Source: Flavobacteriaceae bacterium MAR_2010_188 (lineage in GTDB: Bacteria; Bacteroidota; Bacteroidia; Flavobacteriales; Flavobacteriaceae). From it: a DNA stretch of 64,000 bases. Where the stretch lies: positions 3,640,480-3,704,479 of the forward strand of contig LT629302.1 in the NCBI GenBank assembly GCA_900104375.1, written 5' to 3'. The notes under the pieces are model-generated. The model saw nothing but the letters and a program-made list of their open reading frames with translations. It was not told the DNA's origin and ran no database searches. The position numbers and the translations under genes were made by a program. Of the stretch, positions 17,243-25,790 are shown one piece after another. Every line of letters starts with the position of its first letter. Within the stretch, counting starts at the first letter, position 1.

Positions 17243-20092
17243 TTAAGCGTCCATATATTCTTCAATCGGCGCACAAGTACAGATAAGATTTCTGTCTCCA
17301 TAGGCGTCGTCTACACGTCTTACTGAGGGCCAAAATTTATTATCTCTCACGAATTCCAAAGGAAATGCCGCCTCTTCCCGAGTATATGGGAAATCCCAAT
17401 TAGTAGCCGTTAAAAGGTCTACCGTATGGGGTGCATTCTTCAATAAATTATCGGTTTGTGACTTATCGATTGCATCGATTTCTTTTTTGATGGAAATCAT
17501 GGCATCACAGAAACGGTCAATTTCTTCCTTGCTTTCACTTTCTGTCGGTTCGATCATCATCGTTCCTGCTACTGGGAATGAAACTGTCGGCGCATGAAAT
17601 CCGTAATCCATAAGACGTTTAGCGATATCTACAACTTCAATTCCATTTGCTTTAAAAGGACGACAGTCAATAATCATTTCATGAGCAGCTCTGCCGCGCT
17701 CACCAGAATACAGCGTATCAAATTGTCCCTCCAAACGTTTCTTAATGTAGTTAGCATTTAAAATCGCTATTTCGGTTGATTTCTTTAAACCTTCAGCTCC
17801 AAGCATTTTTATATAACCATAAGAAATCAAGCAGGCTAATGCTGAGCCGTAAGGCGCAGAAGATATGGCAGTAATCGCTTGTTCTCCTCCAACTTTTATT
17901 ATTGGATTGCCCGGTAAAAATGGTACGAGTTGTTCTGCCACACAAATTGGACCAACACCAGGACCACCACCACCGTGAGGAATGGCAAACGTTTTATGTA
18001 AATTTAAATGACAGACATCGGCACCAATGTTTCCTGGATTGGTAAGCCCTACCTGCGCATTCATATTGGCGCCATCCATATAGACTTGACCACCGTTATC
18101 GTGAATTATTTTGGTAATCTCACGTATACCTGATTCGTAAACACCGTGAGTAGAAGGATAGGTAACCATAAGAGCGGCAAGATTGTCTTTGTATAATTCT
18201 GCCTTTTCCCTTAAGTCATCAATGTCTATATTTCCCTCTTCCGTTGATTTTGTAACCACAACTTTCATCCCGGCCATTACTGCACTTGCGGGGTTTGTAC
18301 CGTGTGCCGACGATGGAATGATACAAATATTTCTATGCGTGTTTCCGTTTGCTTCGTGAAAAGCTTTAATCACCATTAAACCTGCATATTCTCCCTGAGC
18401 TCCAGAATTTGGTTGAAGTGAGGTAGCGGAGAAACCCGTAATCTCGGTTAACTGGTCTTCTAAGGTCTTTAAAACAATTTGATAACCTTCAACTTGATCT
18501 ATCGGCGCAAAGGGATGCATCGCTCCCCAATTAGGAGAACTAAGCGGTAACATTTCTGATGCTGCGTTCAACTTCATGGTACAAGATCCTAGAGAAATCA
18601 TAGAATGATTCAAGGAAAGATCTTTTCTTTCTAATGATTTTATATAACGCATCAATTCTGTTTCCGACTGATAACGGTTGAAAATCTCTAATTCTAGAAA
18701 TCCACTTTTACGACTAAGATTAGCCGGAAGATTGGTTAATTCCTTTAAGCTTTCAATTTTAGAAATATTAAGATCTAGTGCTTCATTAAAAACTAAAATA
18801 ATATCATTTAAATCAGCTAGAGAAGTTGTTTCGTTGATCGAAATAGTAATGCAATCAGAACCTGGATAAAAGAAATTAATTTCCTTAGATTCTGCTATTT
18901 GCTTCACTCTATCTGCATCTGCTTTAATTTGAATAGTATCAAAGAAAAATTCATTCACCTGCTCAACTCCAGCATTTGTGAAGGCTTCGGCCAAATTTGA
19001 AGCTTTATTGTGAATATTTTCAGCGATATACCTTAAGCCTTCTGGTCCATGATAAACAGAATACATCCCCGCCATTACTGCCAAAAGGACTTGTGCGGTG
19101 CAAATATTGGAAGTCGCCCGATCTCTCTTTATATGCTGTTCCCGGGTTTGCAATGCCATCCTTAAAGCTCTGTTTCCATTAGCATCCTTGGTTACTCCAA
19201 TGATACGACCTGGGATTTCTCGTTTGTATTCTTCTTTAGTGGCAAAAAATGCTGCGTGAGGTCCACCGTAGCCCATCGGAATCCCGAAACGTTGGGTGGT
19301 CCCAATAACTACATCGGCACCAAAATTTCCTGGAGCTTCTAAAATTACCAAACTCATAATATCTGCAGCAACCGCTACTTTGATACCCGAATTATTGGCG
19401 TCTTCAATTAACTTTTTAATATCGGTAATACCACCGTCGCTCCCTGGATATTGTAGTAGAGCGCCAAAATGGTCATCGTGAAAGTCGAAAATCTCTTCTT
19501 TTCCTATGTTAAGTTCGATACCAATTGGTTCTGCCCTTGTTTGTAATAAGGAAATTGTCTGCGGAAGAACTTTGTCAGAAACAAAGAATTTGTTGACATT
19601 ATTTTTCTTTTGGTCACGGTCACGAACTGCAAATAAAAGGCTCATTGCTTCTGCCGCGGCAGTGCTTTCGTCCAATAAACTTGCATTCGCCAATTCCATA
19701 CCGGTTAAATCGGTTACCATGGTCTGGAAGTTTAACAAGGCTTCTAATCTACCTTGGGCAATCTCTGCTTGGTAAGGCGTGTAAGCGGTGTACCATCCCG
19801 GGTTTTCTAAAATATTTCTTTGGATTACCGCCGGTAAAATGGTAGGATGATATCCAAGACCGATGTAATTCTTGAAAATTTTGTTCTTCTTACTCAGCTC
19901 GTTGATGTGCACAGAATATTCATATTCTGACATCGGAGCATCTAAATCTAAAGGATTTTTAAGCTTAATATCGTCGGGAATAGTTTCGTAAATAAGTTGA
20001 TCAATACTATTAGCGCCGATTGCATTGAGCATTTCGCTTTGTTCATTTTCACTGGGTCCTATGTGGCGAAGAGCAAAAGAATTTGTATTCAT
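17243..20092 (-). CDS. gcvP: Glycine dehydrogenase (decarboxylating), P-protein
   Basis: PLP enzyme of the glycine cleavage system; it decarboxylates glycine and passes aminomethyl to the H-protein lipoyl arm. The 949 residues are the usual fused single-chain form. The N half contains FVSDKVLPQT and YGGPHAAFFA. The C half contains the cofactor lysine Lys700 in NLHKTFAIPHGGGGPG, and HEMIIDCRPFK follows. The N-terminus MNTNSFALRHIGPSENE is standard. It is monocistronic here (no gcvT or gcvH adjacent). A -7 element lies 27 bp upstream. No glycine riboswitch fold was evident in the 135-bp upstream spacer. Confidence 0.98.
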   Translation of the reverse strand: MNTNSFALRHIGPSENEQSEMLNAIGANSIDQLIYETIPDDIKLKNPLDLDAPMSEYEYSVHINELSKKNKIFKNYIGLGYHPTILPAVIQRNILENPGWYTAYTPYQAEIAQGRLEALLNFQTMVTDLTGMELANASLLDESTAAAEAMSLLFAVRDRDQKKNNVNKFFVSDKVLPQTISLLQTRAEPIGIELNIGKEEIFDFHDDHFGALLQYPGSDGGITDIKKLIEDANNSGIKVAVAADIMSLVILEAPGNFGADVVIGTTQRFGIPMGYGGPHAAFFATKEEYKREIPGRIIGVTKDANGNRALRMALQTREQHIKRDRATSNICTAQVLLAVMAGMYSVYHGPEGLRYIAENIHNKASNLAEAFTNAGVEQVNEFFFDTIQIKADADRVKQIAESKEINFFYPGSDCITISINETTSLADLNDIILVFNEALDLNISKIESLKELTNLPANLSRKSGFLELEIFNRYQSETELMRYIKSLERKDLSLNHSMISLGSCTMKLNAASEMLPLSSPNWGAMHPFAPIDQVEGYQIVLKTLEDQLTEITGFSATSLQPNSGAQGEYAGLMVIKAFHEANGNTHRNICIIPSSAHGTNPASAVMAGMKVVVTKSTEEGNIDIDDLREKAELYKDNLAALMVTYPSTHGVYESGIREITKIIHDNGGQVYMDGANMNAQVGLTNPGNIGADVCHLNLHKTFAIPHGGGGPGVGPICVAEQLVPFLPGNPIIKVGGEQAITAISSAPYGSALACLISYGYIKMLGAEGLKKSTEIAILNANYIKKRLEGQFDTLYSGERGRAAHEMIIDCRPFKANGIEVVDIAKRLMDYGFHAPTVSFPVAGTMMIEPTESESKEEIDRFCDAMISIKKEIDAIDKSQTDNLLKNAPHTVDLLTATNWDFPYTREEAAFPLEFVRDNKFWPSVRRVDDAYGDRNLICTCAPIEEYMDA

Positions 20093-20118
20093 TTTTAAGT
20101 GTGGATCTGTTAAGGATG

Positions 20119-20145
20119 CAAATTTAGAGACGCAAAATTACACAA
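20119..20145 (-). promoter_or_regulatory. Candidate promoter of gcvP
   Basis: Minus-strand TAAATTTG (20119-20126) fits TAnnTTTG. A TTG on the same strand (20143-20145) lies 16 bp upstream of it. A second -7-like TAATTTTG (20133-20140) overlaps the spacer. Confidence 0.5.
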
Positions 20146-20215
20146 TATATTATGCATTTTTTGGATGTTGAATTGAAAGTTTTTGAAGAACAATTAACCT
20201 TATCAACACTTTGGT

Positions 20216-20223
20216 TACTTTTG
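20216..20223 (+). promoter_or_regulatory. Candidate -7 element abutting the UbiA-like gene start
   Basis: TACTTTTG is a full match to TAnnTTTG and ends only 4 nt before the ATG of the UbiA-like gene. Transcription would then begin at or beside the start codon, implying a leaderless or nearly leaderless mRNA, unless translation starts further in. Confidence 0.45.
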
Positions 20224-20227
20224 CTTT

Positions 20228-21055
20228 ATGCGTGGCCTAAAGAGTGTTTTTGATTTCTATTTAAACAGTAGTATTCACGTTGCGTTGGCGGTTGTTGCAA
20301 TGACCTGGGTCACCCTTTTGGATTTTGAAATTGAAGACAGCACAATTCTGTGGTTTAATTTTTTTGCTACTATCACCGGCTACAATTTTGTAAAGTATTT
20401 TGGACTTGCCAAATTCCACCATAGAAGTTTAGCGAACTGGCTTCAGGTTATTCAAATCTTTTCGGCCATTAGTTTTTTAGTACTGATTTATTTCACCTTA
20501 AAATTAAACGGAGAAACAATCATGTATCTGGTAATCTTCGGATTGATCACTTTTTTTTATGCCATTCCGGTTTTACCAAAGAGTTATTTTTTAAACCAAG
20601 AAAAAAATTTACGGAGCATCAGCGGTTTTAAAATCTATGTAATTGCTTTTGTCTGGAGCTGTTCTACCGTGATAATACCGCTAATAAATAATGAAATCTC
20701 AGTTTCTAACGAAGTGCTGATTGTTGCGCTTCAAAGATTTTTGATTGTATTAGTGTGGATTCTACCTTTTGAAATCAGGGATATAAAGTACGATAGCATT
20801 AAATTATCTACTCTTCCGCAGAAAATAGGAATTCTTCAAGCTAAAATTGCAGGAACTTTAATGACGGTTTTATTTTTTGGTCTGAATTTTTTCCGCTCCG
20901 ATATAAATTATAGTGAAATGTTTGTGCTCTTTTTGATTTCCTTGATTTCTATAGGATTTTTGGTTTTTTCTAAAAAACACCAAGACGAATATTATAGTTC
21001 TTTTTGGGTGGAAGCCATTCCAATCTATTGGCTAATTATCGCGATTGTTTTTTAG
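20228..21055 (+). CDS. UbiA-like integral membrane protein, possibly catalytically degenerate
   Basis: Polytopic protein of 275 residues with about eight hydrophobic segments. The ILPFEIRDIKYDS phrase keeps an Asp185-x3-Asp189 motif and flanking residues of the UbiA prenyltransferase fold. LPQKIGILQAK follows, as in that family. In the first Asp-rich motif (normally NDxxDxxxD), I see GYNFVKYFGLA: Asn53 remains but the aspartates are gone. The expected prenyl-diphosphate/metal site therefore looks incomplete. It is divergent from gcvP, and its end overlaps the anti-sigma-like gene by 24 bp on the other strand. Function unknown; a UbiA-fold relative is the best guess. Confidence 0.65.
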   Translation: MRGLKSVFDFYLNSSIHVALAVVAMTWVTLLDFEIEDSTILWFNFFATITGYNFVKYFGLAKFHHRSLANWLQVIQIFSAISFLVLIYFTLKLNGETIMYLVIFGLITFFYAIPVLPKSYFLNQEKNLRSISGFKIYVIAFVWSCSTVIIPLINNEISVSNEVLIVALQRFLIVLVWILPFEIRDIKYDSIKLSTLPQKIGILQAKIAGTLMTVLFFGLNFFRSDINYSEMFVLFLISLISIGFLVFSKKHQDEYYSSFWVEAIPIYWLIIAIVF

Positions 21056-21295
21056 AGCCAAATCGAACTCTCTTTTGAAGGAATTGATTTCTTCAGGTCG
21101 AAGAAAATGAAGTTTGTTATTTTGAAACGTCTCAGTGAGTAAAGTGTTTCTCTTGATATAATTGCGTGTAAACCGACACCAAGTATATCGAAGCTTTAGT
21201 TTAAAGCGTTCCCAACCGGTGGCTTCTTCATATTGAGCTTTGTCGCAAATATGATGAGCTTCATCCAATGAAATAAATAATAAACTCTTTTTCAT
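21032..21295 (-). CDS. Small anti-sigma-like protein with degenerate zinc motif
   Basis: I choose the ATG giving 87 residues (MKKSLLFISLDEAHHICDK), because it overlaps the sigma-factor stop as ATGA, a classic coupling arrangement. Related small flavobacterial proteins carry an HxxxCxxC zinc site after a CDK segment. Here C17 in EAHHICDK and C40 are present, but the later motif reads R36-YTW-C40-RF-T43, so the His and the second Cys are replaced. I infer a regulator of the preceding sigma factor that may no longer bind zinc in the usual way. No membrane segment, so it is probably cytoplasmic. Confidence 0.6.
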   Translation of the reverse strand: MKKSLLFISLDEAHHICDKAQYEEATGWERFKLKLRYTWCRFTRNYIKRNTLLTETFQNNKLHFLRPEEINSFKREFDLALKNNRDN

Positions 21296-21852
21296 CTGCT
21301 TTGGTACCAGTTTTTTTCTAAACATTCTGCCAACGTCTGTCTCGCCCTATGTATAATTACCCAAAGGTTAGATGGCGTAATGTTGAGTTTGCTGCAAATT
21401 GCCTCAGTTTCGTATTGCAAGATTGTCTTCATTTTAAAAACCTCGGCCTGTTTAGGAGTAAGTTTCTCCATACATCCGTAAATGGCGTCCCCAAGTTCTT
21501 CATTCTCCATTTTATCTTCGGCATTAAGGTCGGTGCTATCGGGCACTCTTTCTTCTAGCCAATCTCCCTCATCATCCTCACCGATATAGGTCATCCTAAC
21601 TTCGGCTTTTCCTTTTTTACTATTCTGTTTTCTATATTGATCAATGATCTTACGCTTTAAAATAGATACCAACCACGTTCTTTCGCTGGCTTCACCTTTA
21701 AAATTCTTCATGGATTTAAGACCAGCGTAAAATGTTTCCTGCACCAAATCCTTGGCCAATTCTCTATCATTTATGCGGGTCACCGTATAGTTAAAGAGAT
21801 AATCAGAATACATATCGATCCACTGTTTTGGATCTAGCTGGTTGGTAGGCAT
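21292..21852 (-). CDS. ECF-type RNA polymerase sigma factor
   Basis: The 186-residue protein contains sigma region 2 (DYLFNYTVTRINDRELAKDL, QETFYAGLKSM, the WLVSILKRKIIDQYRKQ end) and sigma region 4. Region 4 carries the helix-turn-helix CMEKLTPKQAEVFKMKTI, SNLWVIIHRARQTL. Between them is an acidic insert (YIGEDDEGDWLEERV). This is the architecture of ECF sigma factors that direct polymerase to a special regulon. It is translationally coupled (ATGA overlap) to the small anti-sigma-like gene and lies 42 bp downstream of the M3 peptidase gene. Target genes cannot be told. Confidence 0.9.
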   Translation of the reverse strand: MPTNQLDPKQWIDMYSDYLFNYTVTRINDRELAKDLVQETFYAGLKSMKNFKGEASERTWLVSILKRKIIDQYRKQNSKKGKAEVRMTYIGEDDEGDWLEERVPDSTDLNAEDKMENEELGDAIYGCMEKLTPKQAEVFKMKTILQYETEAICSKLNITPSNLWVIIHRARQTLAECLEKNWYQSR

Positions 21853-21894
21853 CTTTTTAGGTTGCGAATTTTGAAGTAAAGATAAGTAAATACA

Positions 21895-23955
21895 TTACTC
21901 TTTTTCTAGAAGACCTGCCCTTTTAAGCAATGCATCTGGCTGAGGTTCTTTGCCTCGGAAGCGTTTATAAAGAACCATTGGGTCTTCTATACCGCCTTGA
22001 GAAAGCACATTATCCTTGAAAAGTTTTGCCACTTCTTTATCAAATATTCCTTTAGTTTGAAACATTTCAAAAGCATCTGCATCTAATACTTCTGCCCATT
22101 TGTAGCTATAATACCCTGCAGAATATCCGCCTTGAAAAATATGGGAAAATGAGGTGCTCATACAATTTTCTTCTATATCTGGAAAAAGTTGGGTATCGGC
22201 AAAAGCTTCAGTTTCATGTTTTTTGACATTATTGATAGTATCTGGATTAATTCCGTGCCAGCCCATATCTAAAAGTCCAAAACTTATCTGTCTTAAAGTT
22301 TGAAGGCCTTCATTAAAAGCGGCCGATTCCTTAATTTTTTTGACGTAATCCATCGGAATAAGTTCGTCTGTTTCATAATGATGAGCAAAAAGTTCCAAAG
22401 CTTCTTTCTCGTAACACCAATTTTCCATCACCTGACTTGGTAATTCTACGAAATCCCAGAATACACTTGTGCCAGAAAGACTTGGGTAAGTAGTATTCGC
22501 CAGCATACCGTGTAGTGCGTGACCAAATTCGTGAAAGAGCGTCGTGACTTCATTAAAAGTTAATAGTGAAGGCTTGCTCTTGGTTTTTCCATCCACGCGG
22601 CTTTGGACCGGTTTGGTAAAATTGCAAACTATTGAAATATGCGGACGTTCATTATTTCCGTTTAAATTGAATTGAGGCTTGTAAGAAGTCATCCAAGCGC
22701 CATTACGTTTGCCTTCCCTCGGGAAGAAATCGGTATAAAAAATCGAAAGTAAGTTGCCTTCGTCGTCAGTAACCTTAAAGGTTTTTACGTCTTCATGATA
22801 CACATCAACATCCTTTATTTCTTCAAAATGAAGACCATATAACTTCCCTGCAATATCAAAAGCGCCTTGTACGACTTTTTCAAGTTGAAAATAAGGTTTT
22901 AGCTTTTCGTCATCTAGGTCGAATAATTTTTGTTTCAATTTTTCAGCATAAAAAGCTGAGTCCCATTTTTGAAGTGTATCTATACCATCTAAATCCTTGG
23001 CGAAACTTTCAAGATTTTTAAATTCGCGTTCGGCAGCCGGTTTTGCTTTCGCTTTTAAATCATTTAAGAAAGTCGTTACCGACTCTGGCGTTTTGGCCAT
23101 TCTTTCTTCCAATACAAAATGAGCGTGTGTTTTATAACCAAGCAAATTTGCTCTCTTATGACGCAGTTTTGCTATTTCTAAAACATTATCTTCATTGTTA
23201 TATTCATTATCCTGAAATGCTTTTTTACCCGCCGCAATCGTTAATTTCTTCCGAAGATCGCGATTATTGGCGTAGGTCATAAATGGAATATAACTAGGAT
23301 GATGAAGCGTTACCAACCAGCCTTCAAGATTTTTAGACTCCGCCATTTCTCTTGCGGCTTCCATTTCTCCTTCCGGCAGACCTGATAAATCTTTTTCGTA
23401 AGTTAAGTGCATTTGAAATGCATTGGTCTCAGCCAAAACATTTTCGCCGAACTTTAATTTAAGTTGACTCAGTTTTTTATCTACTTCTCGTAATTTTTCT
23501 TTTTTGTCATCTGGTAGATTGGCGCCATTCCTTGAAAAACTTTTATATTTTTTTGAAAGAAGAGTCGATTGTTCAACATTTAGATTTAATGATTCACGTT
23601 GCTCATAAACCGATTTAACTCGTTCAAAAAGTAACTCATTTAAGGTGATGTCGTTACCGAATTCTGATAGGAGAGGAGAGACTTCTTGGGCAATCTTCTG
23701 AATTTTGTCATTTGTTTCAGCCGAATTAAGATTGAAAAAAATGCTAGAAATTCTTTCTAATTGATGGCCCGCAAAATCAAGAGCTTCTATTGTATTTTTA
23801 AAGGATGGTGCTTCGGTATTTTCCGTTATCTCATCTATTTCCTTTCTGGCCATTTCAATGGCTTCCTTAAACGCAGGAAGAAAATCCTTATCAGAAATCT
23901 TAGAAAACGGTGCGGTATTATATTTTGTATCAAACGGTTTAAGTAGAACGTTCAT
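21895..23955 (-). CDS. M3 family zinc metallopeptidase (oligopeptidase A/Dcp type)
   Basis: 686-residue oligopeptidase that cleaves short peptides. The zinc site LFHEFGHALHGML (HExxH) lies near residue 470, and the downstream glutamate region ENWCYEKEALELFAHHY follows. FQGGYSAGYYSYKWAEVLDADAF and the C-terminal KRFRGKEPQPDALLKRAG are strongly conserved in this family. There is no signal peptide (MNVLLKPFDTKYNTAPF), so it is probably cytoplasmic peptide recycling. It lies 5 bp after purE and is very likely co-transcribed. Dcp versus PrlC specificity is not resolved. Confidence 0.93.
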   Translation of the reverse strand: MNVLLKPFDTKYNTAPFSKISDKDFLPAFKEAIEMARKEIDEITENTEAPSFKNTIEALDFAGHQLERISSIFFNLNSAETNDKIQKIAQEVSPLLSEFGNDITLNELLFERVKSVYEQRESLNLNVEQSTLLSKKYKSFSRNGANLPDDKKEKLREVDKKLSQLKLKFGENVLAETNAFQMHLTYEKDLSGLPEGEMEAAREMAESKNLEGWLVTLHHPSYIPFMTYANNRDLRKKLTIAAGKKAFQDNEYNNEDNVLEIAKLRHKRANLLGYKTHAHFVLEERMAKTPESVTTFLNDLKAKAKPAAEREFKNLESFAKDLDGIDTLQKWDSAFYAEKLKQKLFDLDDEKLKPYFQLEKVVQGAFDIAGKLYGLHFEEIKDVDVYHEDVKTFKVTDDEGNLLSIFYTDFFPREGKRNGAWMTSYKPQFNLNGNNERPHISIVCNFTKPVQSRVDGKTKSKPSLLTFNEVTTLFHEFGHALHGMLANTTYPSLSGTSVFWDFVELPSQVMENWCYEKEALELFAHHYETDELIPMDYVKKIKESAAFNEGLQTLRQISFGLLDMGWHGINPDTINNVKKHETEAFADTQLFPDIEENCMSTSFSHIFQGGYSAGYYSYKWAEVLDADAFEMFQTKGIFDKEVAKLFKDNVLSQGGIEDPMVLYKRFRGKEPQPDALLKRAGLLEKE

Positions 23956-23960
23956 GCTTT

Positions 23961-24443
23961 TTATTTTAAATCTTTAGAAGATTCTTCAACTTTAATTTTT
24001 AATCCCTTTTTGTAAACTTCAATTTTATCTCTCACACATTTATCTGAGCTACCAATGATCTGTGCCGCCAAGATTCCTGCATTGGTCGCGCCATTTAAGG
24101 CTACTGTTGCAACAGGTACGCCCGCCGGCATCTGTAAAATAGATAAAACCGAATCCCAGCCATCTATCGAATTTCTGCTTTTTATTGGTACGCCGATAAT
24201 CGGTAAAGGAGACAACGAAGCAATCATGCCCGGAAGATGTGCCGCACCGCCGGCGCCGGCAATTATCACCGAAATCCCTCTGTTGTGCGCATTCTGACCG
24301 TAGTCGAACATTTTTTCTGGAGTTCGGTGAGCCGAAACGATATCTACTTCGACCTCTACATCAAATCCTTTTAAAATGTCAATTGCTTCTTGCATTATGG
24401 GTAAGTCGCTCTTGCTGCCCATTATTATTCCGACTTTGCTCAT
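23961..24443 (-). CDS. purE: N5-carboxyaminoimidazole ribonucleotide mutase
   Basis: Converts N5-CAIR to CAIR in purine synthesis, immediately after PurK. The 160 residues include the class I PurE signature [14 protein letters not shown] and [12 protein letters not shown]. Also present are [17 protein letters not shown] and the GVPIKSR...[20 protein letters not shown] region, seen here as separate short blocks. It lies 66 bp downstream of purK, the usual operon order, and continues into the M3 peptidase gene. Confidence 0.97.
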   Translation of the reverse strand: MSKVGIIMGSKSDLPIMQEAIDILKGFDVEVEVDIVSAHRTPEKMFDYGQNAHNRGISVIIAGAGGAAHLPGMIASLSPLPIIGVPIKSRNSIDGWDSVLSILQMPAGVPVATVALNGATNAGILAAQIIGSSDKCVRDKIEVYKKGLKIKVEESSKDLK

Positions 24444-24509
24444 AAAATTGTTTATTAAATTCCCAAATGTTAGGGTAGAATCTACCTTTAGATTTGGGTT
24501 GATTATATT

Positions 24510-25664
24510 TTATTTACTAATAACTTTGTTAGTTCTTTTTACTTCTTCAGCAATCATTCTTGCCCGATGGATATCTTGATTTACAATGGTAACGTGTCCC
24601 ATTTTCCGAAAAGGTCTTGTCTTTCTTTTGCCATAAATATGAGGCGTCACTCCATCTAAATTTAAGATTTTCGAAATATTCTCGTATTGCACATCACCTT
24701 CAAAACCTTCAGCGCCCACAAGATTTACCATCACCGCACCAATCTTGTTTTCAGTACTACCAAGAGGCAAATTTAATATTGCTCTTAGATGTTGTTCAAA
24801 TTGAGAAGTGAAACTAGACTCTATGGTGTGGTGTCCACTATTATGTGGTCTCGGAGCAACTTCATTCACAAGAATGTCGTCATCTTGGGTCAAAAACATT
24901 TCGACCGCCAATAGACCTACGTGTTCGTAGGCATTAGAAACTTTTAAGGCAATTTCTCTGGCTTTTTCTGAAATATGCTTGGGAATTCTTGCCGGACAAA
25001 TCACGTATTCAACTTGATTAGCTTCAGGATGAAATTCCATTTCTACCACCGGATAAGAAACAACTTCGCCCTTTGGATTCCTTGCCACAATAACTGCTAG
25101 CTCATTTTTAAAAGGAATCAATTTTTCTCCAATACATTCACCACTTGGTAAATCCTTTAGATCATTTTCATTCCTAATGACTTTAACTCCGTTGCCATCA
25201 TATCCAAATTTGGTCATTTTCCAGACAAAAGGATATTCTAAGGCTCCGTTAGAAACAGCATCAGGAATTTCTGATACATAGGCAAACCGACAAAAATCTG
25301 CGGTCGGTATCTGGTTGTCCACATAAAAAAGTTTCTGGGTAGCCTTATTCTGAATTTTTCTCAGGGTTGCTGAAGACGGATAAACGGTTTTGCCTTCTTT
25401 TTCCAAAACTTCTAACGCATCGATGTTTACATTCTCAATCTCGATTGTAAGAAGGTCCACCCGTTTCCCAAATTGGTAAACGGTTTCAAAATCCAATAAA
25501 TCACCTTGGTAGAATTCATTACAGGCAATTTTTGAAGGTGCTTCGTCACTAGGGTCCAAAATGCAGGTGTAGATGTCGAATTTTCTGGTGGTATAAAGCA
25601 GCATTTTGCCTAATTGGCCGCCGCCCAAAATTCCTAATTTAAAATCAGAAGAAAAATAATCCAT
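24510..25664 (-). CDS. purK: 5-(carboxyamino)imidazole ribonucleotide synthase
   Basis: ATP-grasp enzyme that carboxylates AIR to N5-CAIR. The 384 residues start with the PurK signature LGILGGGQLGKMLL. They continue with the ATP-grasp region (YPFVWKMTKFGYDGNGVKV) and the metal/phosphate site LVNEVAPRPHNSGHHTIE, then the C-terminal YGKRKTRPFRKMGHVTI. First gene of purK-purE-M3 peptidase. A TATTTTTG -7 element lies 23 bp upstream, and the promoter region is shared with divergent hpt-adk, so purine genes face outward from one spacer. Confidence 0.97.
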   Translation of the reverse strand: MDYFSSDFKLGILGGGQLGKMLLYTTRKFDIYTCILDPSDEAPSKIACNEFYQGDLLDFETVYQFGKRVDLLTIEIENVNIDALEVLEKEGKTVYPSSATLRKIQNKATQKLFYVDNQIPTADFCRFAYVSEIPDAVSNGALEYPFVWKMTKFGYDGNGVKVIRNENDLKDLPSGECIGEKLIPFKNELAVIVARNPKGEVVSYPVVEMEFHPEANQVEYVICPARIPKHISEKAREIALKVSNAYEHVGLLAVEMFLTQDDDILVNEVAPRPHNSGHHTIESSFTSQFEQHLRAILNLPLGSTENKIGAVMVNLVGAEGFEGDVQYENISKILNLDGVTPHIYGKRKTRPFRKMGHVTIVNQDIHRARMIAEEVKRTNKVISK

Positions 25665-25687
25665 GTTTAGAATGCGAATTGTACCTG

Positions 25688-25695
25688 CAAAAATA
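25688..25695 (-). promoter_or_regulatory. Candidate -7 promoter element for purK
   Basis: Minus-strand TATTTTTG, match to TAnnTTTG, 23 bp upstream of the purK ATG in the 126-bp spacer shared with hpt-adk. Confidence 0.5.
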
Positions 25696-25761
25696 AGGTT
25701 AATAATGATATAGCCTTTTAAATTGACAATTCAAAAACTCGGTATTCGTGAATCTATTGAT

Positions 25762-25769
25762 TATCTTTG
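25762..25769 (+). promoter_or_regulatory. Candidate -7 promoter element for hpt-adk
   Basis: TATCTTTG is a full match to TAnnTTTG. It overlaps a TTG that would otherwise be a possible start codon of the hpt-adk frame. Transcription should begin just downstream, so this element argues for the GTG start at 25791. Confidence 0.6.
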
Positions 25770-25790
25770 CACTTTCGAAAATATAAACCT

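Noticed and set aside
20093-20227. Glycine riboswitch upstream of gcvP
   Set aside because: The spacer is short and AT-rich with no paired, conserved aptamer-like blocks on the minus strand.
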